Assembly (NCBI GenBank): GCA_937934775.1
Contig: CALGYL010000214.1
Coordinates: 1 to 8,715 of the forward strand
Length of the DNA: 8,715 nucleotides
DNA from: an uncultured Clostridia bacterium
Lineage (GTDB): Bacteria > Bacillota > Clostridia > Christensenellales > Aristaeellaceae
Direction: 5' to 3'
Position numbers and translations under genes: made by a program. The notes under the pieces were generated by a model, which did no database searches, was not told where the DNA came from, and saw nothing but the letters and a program-made list of their open reading frames with translations. Position 1 is the stretch's first letter, and every line of letters begins with the position of its first letter. Of the stretch, positions 1 through 5,965 are shown in pieces.

Positions 1-1300
1 GTTTTCTCTGAAGAATGCCTTCCACGAATCGTTCGGACAGTTCCGTGTCGCCGAACCCCTGAAGCACCTGGCGCCGCAGGTCATTCAATTTCTGGTGGCG
101 AGGGCGGTCGGCATGTGAGGTGCGCACCAGCTTGCCCACGCCTAGTGACAGCGTGTGAGTCTGCAACAGCTCGTCGCTGTCCTGGTCAAAGAACCGGACC
201 ATGCCCGCCTCTTCTTCCGCCTCGATTCGCACCTTCCGGCCCGGCTGGTAAGTACCCAGCGGCATCTGGTAGCGGTTCTGGCGATACACCACCACGTTGG
301 TCTTCCGCACCGCCGCCAGCTTGGGCAGCAGCATGCTTCCGCCCAGCTCCGGCACCCGCGCAAGATGCTTTTGTTCTTCCTGGAACATCACCCTGGGCAC
401 CATCTTTGTCGTCTCATGAACCTGGGCGTTACCCGTCCTGTCCAGCCATGACAGTCCGTCGCTGTTCAGCCGGCTGATCCCATGAAACACACGGCATGAC
501 AGGAAGTTGCGCTTGATGTACTTTACCACCGCTTCTATTTTGCCCTTGCTTTCCGGATCGTACCCACGGCACAGCCGTATCGAGAATCCCGCGTATTGCC
601 GGTAGTTCTCGAACGCATCGGTAAAGATGATATCCCCCGCGTTCTCGCTTACCACCATGACACGGTCCTGGTCGTACACAATCTCGCAAGGCCGCCCGCC
701 AAAGTACCGGAATGCCTGGTCATGGGCCTCGATGAATGTCTGCGCCGTAAAGGGCTCCAGTTGAAAGCACGTATACTTGTACCTGGATGCGCTCAGCACC
801 ATGGCAAAGATGTATACCTTCACGTTCTTGCCGTATGCGTCCTGCATCGTCTGCTGTCCCATGTCCACCTGACCCTGCAGACCTAGAGGCAATTCTTCTA
901 CCTCGCAGTACTGCCGGATCTTCCCCGGAGCCGGGATCCCTTCCGCGTCCCGCAGGTTGCATACATACAGCCGTACCGTCCGGTATGATGGCGCAAATCC
1001 ATGGAAATTCTCCAACAGATGGTCGTAGATGATGGCGCTGGTGATCTCAGAATGATTCCGCAACTGCTCCAGCACGAAGTCCCGGTAGGGATCCATGATC
1101 TTCGACCGTTCCTTCGTCTCCAGCAGGTATGTGCTGTACTCCGCCTCGGTCATCTCCCAGTACTTCCGTACCGTCTTCGTGTCGATCCCCAGTTCCCGCG
1201 CCGCCCGCTGTTTCTTGTATCCCTTCCGTCGCAGTTCCTGTATCTTCACGTACATCGTTGTCCCTACCATTCCGGCCACCTCGGTTGTATACTCTTTCAT
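1..1300 (-). CDS. istA: IS21 family transposase IstA, 3'-truncated by window edge
   Basis: DDE transposase that cuts and joins the ends of the insertion sequence, working with the ATPase IstB. The minus strand is open from ATG at 1300-1298 to the edge, giving 433 codons without a stop. Residues 18-48 form a helix-turn-helix (RELGIDTKTVRKYW). The catalytic triad is visible as D146 (QVDMGQ), D210 (IVYDQDRV) and E256 (SKGKIEAVVKYIKRNF). The motif WLDRTGNAQVHETTK at 285-299 is typical of the family, and a C-terminal beta-rich region starts near residue 330. No strong ribosome binding site precedes the ATG (only ACTTGG); methionines 11 and 16 are alternatives, but the alignment I recall for relatives favours the longer start. 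The protein should continue past residue 433. The frame is intact, so this copy may be functional. Confidence 0.9.
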   Translation of the reverse strand, partial: MKEYTTEVAGMVGTTMYVKIQELRRKGYKKQRAARELGIDTKTVRKYWEMTEAEYSTYLLETKERSKIMDPYRDFVLEQLRNHSEITSAIIYDHLLENFHGFAPSYRTVRLYVCNLRDAEGIPAPGKIRQYCEVEELPLGLQGQVDMGQQTMQDAYGKNVKVYIFAMVLSASRYKYTCFQLEPFTAQTFIEAHDQAFRYFGGRPCEIVYDQDRVMVVSENAGDIIFTDAFENYRQYAGFSIRLCRGYDPESKGKIEAVVKYIKRNFLSCRVFHGISRLNSDGLSWLDRTGNAQVHETTKMVPRVMFQEEQKHLARVPELGGSMLLPKLAAVRKTNVVVYRQNRYQMPLGTYQPGRKVRIEAEEEAGMVRFFDQDSDELLQTHTLSLGVGKLVRTSHADRPRHQKLNDLRRQVLQGFGDTELSERFVEGILQRK

Positions 1301-1338
1301 CCAAGTATAATCCGTGGCCTTTTATTTGGAATATAGTA

Positions 1339-1379
1339 GGGATTTTTGTTTGCCACAAACCCGCCATTTTAGTTTACCA
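1339..1379 (-). repeat. IS21 terminal direct repeats (two copies)
   Basis: Two 17-bp copies lie at 1363-1379 and 1339-1355, same orientation, 24 bp apart start to start, with the shared pattern TGGyAAACwAAAAT. They lie between the presumed IS end (1385) and istA, and are the likely IstA binding sites. A weak promoter-like pair for istA overlaps the inner copy (TTGTGG, 17 bp, TATATT on the minus strand); this is a guess. Confidence 0.65.
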
Positions 1380-1385
1380 GTTACA

Positions 1386-1492
1386 TGGGAGCATGAATAA
1401 TCTTCAATAGTATGATCTGTATTGGAAACAGGTTCTTTTACCACACCGGTATGAAGCGCCATCAATTATTCATAAAAATTGTAAAAAGGGTA
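1386..1492. other. AT-rich spacer between IS end and frl promoter
   Basis: No gene is visible. The stretch holds a 9-bp inverted repeat, ATGAATAAT at 1393-1401 and ATTATTCAT at 1465-1473, separated by 63 bp, and an A/T-rich run at 1462-1487 directly upstream of the -35 box that could act as an UP element. The function of the inverted repeat is unknown. The IS insertion therefore stopped about 108 bp short of the frl -35 box and leaves the core promoter intact. Confidence 0.5.
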
Positions 1493-1521
1493 TTGACAAA
1501 CGCCTCCTGCCCGGATATACT
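1493..1521 (+). promoter_or_regulatory. sigma-A (sigma-70) promoter of the frl operon
   Basis: TTGACA at 1493-1498 is a perfect -35 box. TATACT at 1516-1521 is a -10 box matching five of six consensus bases. The spacer is exactly 17 bp. Transcription should start near 1528, giving a leader of about 75 nt before frlB. A small dyad, GATAT/ATATC (1514-1518 and 1526-1530), overlaps the -10 box. So strong a promoter implies that control is by repression, which fits the dyad just downstream and the GntR gene at the end of the operon. Confidence 0.85.
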
Positions 1522-1531
1522 TCCCATATCA

Positions 1532-1559
1532 ACATATGACGTTATATAACATCGTATGT
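1532..1559 (+). promoter_or_regulatory. Operator candidate for FrlR: 28-bp dyad
   Basis: The dyad is centred between 1545 and 1546, with core GTTATATAAC (1541-1550) and outer arms ACAT/ATGT; 12 of 14 paired positions match. It lies at about +4 to +31 relative to the predicted start, where a bound repressor would block initiation or early elongation. GntR-family regulators commonly bind sites with GT...AC ends, as seen in this core. Assignment to FrlR is inferred from this position and from operon membership of the regulator; the binding site has not been compared with a known FrlR box. Confidence 0.6.
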
Positions 1560-1602
1560 GTGTATAGCTCGTCATACCATCCAAAGGACAGGAGGATACC
1601 AC

Positions 1603-2577
1603 ATGAACACCAATCAGGTCCGGCAGCTCGATCAGGTACTTGCGGCATTGAAAGGGCGGACCGTCCGCAACATCTACTTTGTCGCCTGCGGCGGCTCCAA
1701 GGCCATATTCGAACCAGTGCAGTACATCTGCGACTCCGAGGTAGCGACGCCCTCCGCGGTATATACATCCAATGAGTTCATCTACCGGGCCCCCAAGGGC
1801 CTGGGGCCGGACAGCCTGGTGATCACATGCTCCCACAGCGGCAACACGCCGGAAACGGTGGAAGCCACCGCCTTTGCCCGCAGGGCGGGCGCGCTGACCG
1901 TGTGCCTTTCCTTCAAGCCCGGCTCCCCCCTGTGGGAGGCGGCGGAGTACGGCATCGAGTACACCTGGGGCCCGGAGTCCAATCCGTCCGAGAGCAACAG
2001 CGCCATGCTTTTCCGCCTCGTGTTCCAGGTGCTGAACGTCCTTTCCCCCAATGAAAAATACGAGCGCGCCATCAAGTCGGTGGAATCGCTGGACAGCCTG
2101 ATCCCCCAAAACAAGGCGGCTACCCTGGAAAACGCCCGGGCCTACGGCAAATCCTACAAACGTGAGCCGCTGATTTACACCATGTCCTCCGGCGCATGCT
2201 ACGGCCTGGCCTATTCCTTCGCGGTGTGCCTCCTGATGGAGATGCTCTGGATCCATTCCAGCGCCATCCATTCCGGCGAATACTTCCACGGCCCCTTCGA
2301 GGCCACCGACGACAACGTGCCCTTCATCATCATCCTCAACAGCGGCGCCACCCGCTACCTGGACGAGCGGGCACTGGCCTTTGCCCAAAAATATTCCGAA
2401 CGGGTGGAGGTCATTGATGCCCAGACCTTTGTCATGGAGGGCATCTGCGAAGACCTGCGCGGCTATTTCGCGCCGATCATCGCCGGAGCGGTGCTGCGGC
2501 AGTACGCCGACCAGCTGGCCGAACACAAAGGCCATCCGCTGTCCGTGCGCCGCTACATGTGGAAGATGGAGTATTGA
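1603..2577 (+). CDS. frlB: Fructosamine-6-phosphate deglycase (FrlB/YurP type, SIS domain)
   Basis: Cytoplasmic enzyme that splits fructosamine 6-phosphates (Amadori products) into glucose 6-phosphate and a free amino acid. The 324-aa protein has the SIS fold twice: the first sugar-phosphate site carries CGGSKA near 29-34 and CSHSGNTPET at 76-85; the second half begins near 188 (PLIYTMSSGACYG). The signature GEYFHGPFE at 225-233 holds E226 and H229, in the region of the catalytic acid/base residues described for related deglycases. The C-terminus HPLSVRRYMWKMEY is the family ending and contributes to the partner active site. From memory it resembles B. subtilis FrlB closely along its whole length. 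Start at ATG 1603 follows AGGAGG (1590-1595) by 7 nt; an in-frame ATG at 1558 lies inside the operator and has no RBS. In B. subtilis the enzyme prefers alpha-glycated amino acids; whether this one uses alpha- or epsilon-linked (fructoselysine) substrates cannot be read from the sequence. Confidence 0.92.
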   Translation: MNTNQVRQLDQVLAALKGRTVRNIYFVACGGSKAIFEPVQYICDSEVATPSAVYTSNEFIYRAPKGLGPDSLVITCSHSGNTPETVEATAFARRAGALTVCLSFKPGSPLWEAAEYGIEYTWGPESNPSESNSAMLFRLVFQVLNVLSPNEKYERAIKSVESLDSLIPQNKAATLENARAYGKSYKREPLIYTMSSGACYGLAYSFAVCLLMEMLWIHSSAIHSGEYFHGPFEATDDNVPFIIILNSGATRYLDERALAFAQKYSERVEVIDAQTFVMEGICEDLRGYFAPIIAGAVLRQYADQLAEHKGHPLSVRRYMWKMEY

Positions 2578-2643
2578 CTTTCCCCCGTATCATCCGCGGC
2601 CGCGAGGCCCGGCGAGATAACACCATCAAGGAGGAAAGAGTCC

Positions 2644-3915
2644 ATGAAGAAGTCGCTGCCCCTGTTCCTGGCGCTAATCCTGGTCCTTGGCCTGGCCGCG
2701 GCCATCCCCGCGGCGTTCGCAGAGGAAAAGATCACCCTGACCTTCTTCCACCGCTGGCCCAACGAGCCCAAGGGACCCTACATGGACCAGGTCATCGCGG
2801 CGTTCGAAGCGGCCAACCCCAACATCGACATCGTGCTGATCGATCCGGTACTCAACGACAGCTACAAGGAAAAGATCCGCGTGCTGGTGGGTTCCTCCGA
2901 AATCCCGGACGTGTTCATGTCCTGGAGCGGCAGCTTCGGCCAGAACCTGGTCAGCTCCGGCCGGGTGCTGGCGCTGGACGAGGCGATCGCCGCCGACCCT
3001 GACTGGGCGTCCCAGATCGTGGATAGCCAGTGGGGCCCCTTCAACTACGACGGCAAGCAGTACGGCATTCCCTGGTCCATGGATGGCAAGGTGTTCTTCT
3101 ACAACAAGACCGTGTTTGACGAGCTGGGCCTTAAAGAGCCCAACACCTGGGAAGAGTTCATCTCCGTACTGGACGCCTTGAAGGCCGCCGGCCATGAGAG
3201 CCCCATCGCCGCGGGCTTCTCCGCCGAATTGGCCGTGTCCCACTACATGGGCACGCTGGTGCAGCGCATGGTGGACCCCGCCGTGGTAGAGAAGGACTAC
3301 GCCTTGGAGGGCGACTTCAGCGATCCCGGCTACATCGCCATGCTGAACCGCTTCCTGGATCTGTCCAAGTACATGACCGAGGATCCCTGCTCCGTGGACC
3401 ACACCTACGCCCGCAACGCCTTTATCGATCAGGAGAGCGTGCTCTGCTACATGCAGCTTGCCGAGATCAAGTACCTGGTGGATGACGCGGACTTCGAGTA
3501 CAGCTTCTTTGATATGCCCGCCTTGCCCGACGGCAAGGGCGACCCGGACGAGCTGACCGGCGCGCCCGAAGGCATGATGATCTCCGCAGAGTGCAAGCAC
3601 CCCGAAGCGGCCATGGCCTTCGTGAAATTCTTCATCAACAAGGAAAATGGCGGCCTGATGACGAAGATGACCGGCGAGCTGTCCTGCGTCGAAGGCGCGG
3701 TCAACGAAGAGACCGTTTCCAGTCCCAAGCAGTTGGAGGCGGTGGATCTGATCCTCAAGTCCACCAACACCACCCTGTGGCAGGACAACGCCCTAGATGC
3801 CATCGTTGCCTCCGCCTTTATGAAGGGCGGCCAGTTGCTCTTGACCGGCGACATGACGCCTGATCAGGTCATGCAAAGCGTGCAGGTCGCGGCCAAAGAG
3901 GCGGCAAGCAAGTAA
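2644..3915 (+). CDS. frlO: Fructosamine ABC transporter, solute-binding protein FrlO
   Basis: Extracellular solute-binding protein of the carbohydrate-uptake (MalE-like, family 1) class, 423 aa, which should capture fructosamines and deliver them to FrlN/FrlM. Residues 1-26 are a signal peptide: KK at the N-terminus, a hydrophobic stretch LPLFLALILVLGLAAA, and an AFA/EE signal peptidase I site after A26. The mature part starts ITLTFFHRWPNEPKG, typical of the family, and shows the usual YGIPWSMDGKVFFYNKTVFDELG segment near 139-161. There is no lipobox: the first cysteine is residue 249, so the protein is not a conventional lipoprotein, unusual for a Gram-positive binding protein. Start at ATG 2644 is set by AAGGAGG (2628-2634), 9 nt upstream. 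It follows frlB by 66 nt. Substrate is inferred from the operon. Confidence 0.88.
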   Translation: MKKSLPLFLALILVLGLAAAIPAAFAEEKITLTFFHRWPNEPKGPYMDQVIAAFEAANPNIDIVLIDPVLNDSYKEKIRVLVGSSEIPDVFMSWSGSFGQNLVSSGRVLALDEAIAADPDWASQIVDSQWGPFNYDGKQYGIPWSMDGKVFFYNKTVFDELGLKEPNTWEEFISVLDALKAAGHESPIAAGFSAELAVSHYMGTLVQRMVDPAVVEKDYALEGDFSDPGYIAMLNRFLDLSKYMTEDPCSVDHTYARNAFIDQESVLCYMQLAEIKYLVDDADFEYSFFDMPALPDGKGDPDELTGAPEGMMISAECKHPEAAMAFVKFFINKENGGLMTKMTGELSCVEGAVNEETVSSPKQLEAVDLILKSTNTTLWQDNALDAIVASAFMKGGQLLLTGDMTPDQVMQSVQVAAKEAASK

Positions 3916-3926
3916 TCCTGCGGGTC

Positions 3927-3969
3927 GGGATGCCGCCAATCTGATGCGTTTGCGGATTGGCGGCATTCC
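3927..3969 (+). terminator. Hairpin after frlO, partial terminator or mRNA stabiliser
   Basis: A 12-bp perfect stem ATGCCGCCAATC (3930-3941) / GATTGGCGGCAT (3955-3966) extends by a G-T pair and two G-C pairs to 15 bp, with a 13-nt loop. It starts 11 nt after the frlO stop. It is followed by CCTCTTTCC rather than a clean T run, so full termination is doubtful. Such stems behind binding-protein genes commonly protect the upstream mRNA and lower permease expression; that role here is inferred. Confidence 0.65.
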
Positions 3970-4004
3970 TCTTTCCGCCCGCTCTCCAATGTGATACCAA
4001 TCCA

Positions 4005-4142
4005 AGATATTAATTCTTCGTCGAACCGGATGTCTTCGCGCAGGGCGGTGTCGCTCTCCGCTCAACGTAGCGCTGCTACGCCTCGCTTCAACTCCTTGCC
4101 CTGCATCGAAAATCTCTCGGTTCTTTGGAATAATTAATATCT
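4005..4142. repeat. 138-bp imperfect fold-back (MITE- or REP-like) element in the operon
   Basis: Perfect 11-bp terminal inverted repeats, AGATATTAATT (4005-4015) and AATTAATATCT (4132-4142), bound a region whose two halves remain imperfectly complementary inward: TTC/GAA, GAACCG (4023-4028)/CGGTTC (4118-4123), TTCG (4035-4038)/CGAA (4107-4110), GCAGGGC (4040-4046)/GCCCTGC (4098-4104). The centre is CGTAGC-GCT-GCTACG (4066-4080). The element carries no ORF, has a GC-rich inside and AT-rich ends, and ends 12 nt before the frlN RBS. The structure is seen directly; its nature as a dispersed non-autonomous element or palindromic repeat is inference. An obvious target-site duplication is not visible. 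Confidence 0.7.
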
Positions 4143-4154
4143 CTACTTAGTATG

Positions 4155-4172
4155 AAAGGGGGCCATGCTGTG
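4155..4172 (+). promoter_or_regulatory. RBS and GTG start that set the frlN start
   Basis: AAAGGGGG at 4155-4162 is followed, 7 nt later, by GTG at 4170-4172. The in-frame ATG at 4152 lies directly before this RBS and has no RBS of its own, so GTG 4170 is the better start. Confidence 0.75.
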
Positions 4173-5084
4173 AACGGAGTCGTCGCCAAAGAGGCCGCGC
4201 GAAAAGGGCACGGGACAGGCCGGACGCTGACGCCCTATCTGTATGTGCTGCCGCTCGTTCTGCTGATGGGAACGTTCGTCTACATCCCGATGCTGCAAAA
4301 CTTCTACTACCTCTTTTTCAAGTTTTCTGCATTCTCGAAAACGCAGGCCTTCGCCGGGATGGAAAACCTGAAAACGCTCCTTGGCGACCCGGTGATCTGG
4401 ACGGCCATGAAAAACAACACCTGGTACTGCGTGTTCTCCGTGCTTTTCCAGGTGTTCCTTTCCCTGATGTGCGCCTCCCTTTTGGAGGACCGGCTACTGC
4501 GCCGGGTGGCTACGCCCTTTCGCACCATGTACTTTTTGCCGGTGCTGATTTCCACCACGGTCATCGCCATGCTCTTTACCCAAATTTACGCGCCCAAGGG
4601 CATCCTGAACGGCCTGATCAGCCTTGTCGGGGGCAAGGGAAAGACGGGCTGGCTGGGCCGATCCGAAACCGCCATTTTCTGCGCCATCGCCATGTCCCAG
4701 TGGCATTCCATGGGGTATACGATGATGCTGTTCATCGTCGCCATCCAGAAGATTCCCGAGGAACTGTATGAGGCCGCGGAGATCGACGGGGCCAGCCGGG
4801 TGCAGCGGTTTTTCACCGTCACGCTGCCCCAGGTGCGGGAGATGATCTTCGTGACGATGGTGACCACCGTTTCCGGCGCTTTTCTGGTGTTCAACGACGT
4901 ATACATCCTCACCAAGGGCGGGCCGGGCAACGCCTCGGTGACGCTGTCGGTGTACATGTACAACATGGCCTTCACCCAAGACAGGATGGGGTATGCCTCC
5001 GCCATCGCCATCCTCATGCTCTTGATTTGCCTGGCGCTGGCCGCGCTGCAAAAAACCGGCCTGCGCTCCGGGGAGGTGGACTGA
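4170..5084 (+). CDS. frlN: Fructosamine ABC transporter permease FrlN (MalF type)
   Basis: Inner of the two membrane subunits of a carbohydrate-type ABC importer, 304 aa from GTG 4170. About six membrane segments are visible, roughly at residues 22-48, 83-104, 117-139, 169-191, 223-241 and 275-294. The cytoplasmic EAA loop that docks on the ATPase is at 201-221 (EAAEIDGASRVQRFFTVTLPQ with the conserved G and LP). The N-terminal TPYLYVLPLVLLMGTFVYIP and the GGPGNAS segment after residue 249 are typical of the MalF/UgpA group. The gene follows frlO by 254 nt containing the hairpin and the fold-back element, and its stop is 1 nt before the frlM start, so the two permeases are likely translationally coupled. 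No ATPase gene is in the operon. The substrate is assigned from context only. Confidence 0.88.
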   Translation: MNGVVAKEAARKGHGTGRTLTPYLYVLPLVLLMGTFVYIPMLQNFYYLFFKFSAFSKTQAFAGMENLKTLLGDPVIWTAMKNNTWYCVFSVLFQVFLSLMCASLLEDRLLRRVATPFRTMYFLPVLISTTVIAMLFTQIYAPKGILNGLISLVGGKGKTGWLGRSETAIFCAIAMSQWHSMGYTMMLFIVAIQKIPEELYEAAEIDGASRVQRFFTVTLPQVREMIFVTMVTTVSGAFLVFNDVYILTKGGPGNASVTLSVYMYNMAFTQDRMGYASAIAILMLLICLALAALQKTGLRSGEVD

Positions 5085-5085
5085 T

Positions 5086-5943
5086 ATGCTTTCCGTACTG
5101 AAGCGCCGCCGCGCCGTGCGCAACCGCTGGTCCCCCGGAATGATCGTCGCCGCCGTTCTGCTCTTAATCTATTTCCTTCTGGTGCTGTACCCGCTTTTGT
5201 GGATGGTGCTCTCCTCCCTGAAGACGGAGCGGGAATTCTTCCGAAACCTCTGGGGCCTGCCCGCCGCCGCCCAGTGGAAAAACTATGTCATGGCCTGGAA
5301 CATGGGCATATCGGGGTACTTCCTGAACAGCGTGCTGGTCACGTTTAGTACCATCGTGATGTGCGTCTCCATCGCCGCGTTGGCCTCCTACGCGCTGGTC
5401 AGCTACCGCTTTGTCGGGGACACGCTGGTGTTTTTGATGGGCATGGGCGGCATGATGCTGGCGCCCCAGGTGACGCTGATCCCCCTGTACAAGATCATTC
5501 AGGCGCTGGGCATCCACGATACCTACTGGGCCATGATCCTGCCCTATGCGGCCTACCGCATGCCCATCACGCTGCTTCTGGTGCGCTCTTACTTCCTGGG
5601 CATTCCCAAGGAGCTTCGGGAATCCGCCACCATCGACGGGTGTACGTCCTTCCAGGTGCTTCTGCGCATTTTCCTTCCGATATCTAAGCCGATCCTGCTC
5701 ACCTGTGCGATCCTCGTGGCCTATTACGCCTGGAATGAGTTTTTGTTCTCTATCATCTTCATCGACTCCAAGGTTCTCAAGACCATTCCCTCGGGCCTGA
5801 TGGTCTTCCGGGACGCGCTGAACACGGACTACGCACTACTGTTCGCGGGGTTGACCATCTCCGCCGTTCCGCTGGTACTGGTGTTTATCGCGATGCAAAA
5901 GCAGTTTATCCGGGGCATGACGGCAGGGGCGGTAAAAGGTTGA
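5086..5943 (+). CDS. frlM: Fructosamine ABC transporter permease FrlM (MalG type)
   Basis: Second membrane subunit of the importer, 285 aa, a usual length for MalG/UgpE-type permeases. After a basic N-terminus (KRRRAVRNR) six membrane segments lie near residues 17-42, 78-104, 112-135, 148-168, 203-226 and 253-272. The EAA loop is at about 179-200, reading ESATIDGCTSFQ then RIFLPISKP, with the conserved G185 and LP. The family segment YPLLWMVLSSLK is at 35-46 and the C-terminal KQFIRGMTAGAVKG is the standard ending for this group. The RBS GGAGGTGG (5072-5079) lies in the last codons of frlN. Pairs with FrlN to form the channel; energy must come from an ATPase encoded elsewhere, as is known for B. 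subtilis MsmX serving several sugar importers. Confidence 0.9.
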   Translation: MLSVLKRRRAVRNRWSPGMIVAAVLLLIYFLLVLYPLLWMVLSSLKTEREFFRNLWGLPAAAQWKNYVMAWNMGISGYFLNSVLVTFSTIVMCVSIAALASYALVSYRFVGDTLVFLMGMGGMMLAPQVTLIPLYKIIQALGIHDTYWAMILPYAAYRMPITLLLVRSYFLGIPKELRESATIDGCTSFQVLLRIFLPISKPILLTCAILVAYYAWNEFLFSIIFIDSKVLKTIPSGLMVFRDALNTDYALLFAGLTISAVPLVLVFIAMQKQFIRGMTAGAVKG

Positions 5944-5965
5944 ACAAAAGGGAGTGCTTGTCTTT

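Larger units (their letters stand above)
1..1385 (-). mobile_element. IS21-family insertion sequence, left part (istA side), cut by window edge
   Basis: This is the istA half of an IS21-type element; istB and the other end would lie left of the window. The proposed outer end is at 1385, where the minus strand begins TGTAACTGG. Just inside are two imperfect direct repeats read on the minus strand: TGGTAAACTAAAATGGC (1379 to 1363) and TGGCAAACAAAAATCCC (1355 to 1339), matching at 13 of 17 positions. Multiple end repeats of this kind are usual for IS21 elements and serve as transposase sites. The exact end is inferred from the TG terminus and the repeats; a target-site duplication cannot be tested because the other end is missing. 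Confidence 0.8.

Noticed and set aside
115..1410. Several short frames on both strands over the IS
   Set aside because: The only protein-like frame is the continuous istA frame on the minus strand, open from 1300 to the window edge; the others are in its wrong frames.
1386..1492. Catabolite control (cre) site upstream of frlB
   Set aside because: The nearest resemblance (TTGGAAACAGG near 1422) lacks the central CG and dyad of a cre box.
1462..2535. Long antisense open frame (357 codons) opposite frlB
   Set aside because: It is an artefact of high GC at third codon positions on the sense strand; the translation is low-complexity in G, V, A and H, has no recognisable domain, and frlB on the other strand is unmistakable.
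2674..3600. Antisense open frame (308 codons) opposite frlO
   Set aside because: Rich in H, V, G and Q with no domain; a shadow of the frlO codons.
4125..4153. Promoter-like pair TTGGAA / 17 bp / TAGTAT at the right end of the fold-back element
   Set aside because: Both boxes are only four of six matches, and the start site would fall at about 4160, inside the frlN ribosome binding site, leaving no usable leader.
4494..5123. Antisense open frame (209 codons) opposite frlN and the frlM start
   Set aside because: Composition typical of an antisense shadow; the sense strand encodes two clear permeases with EAA loops.
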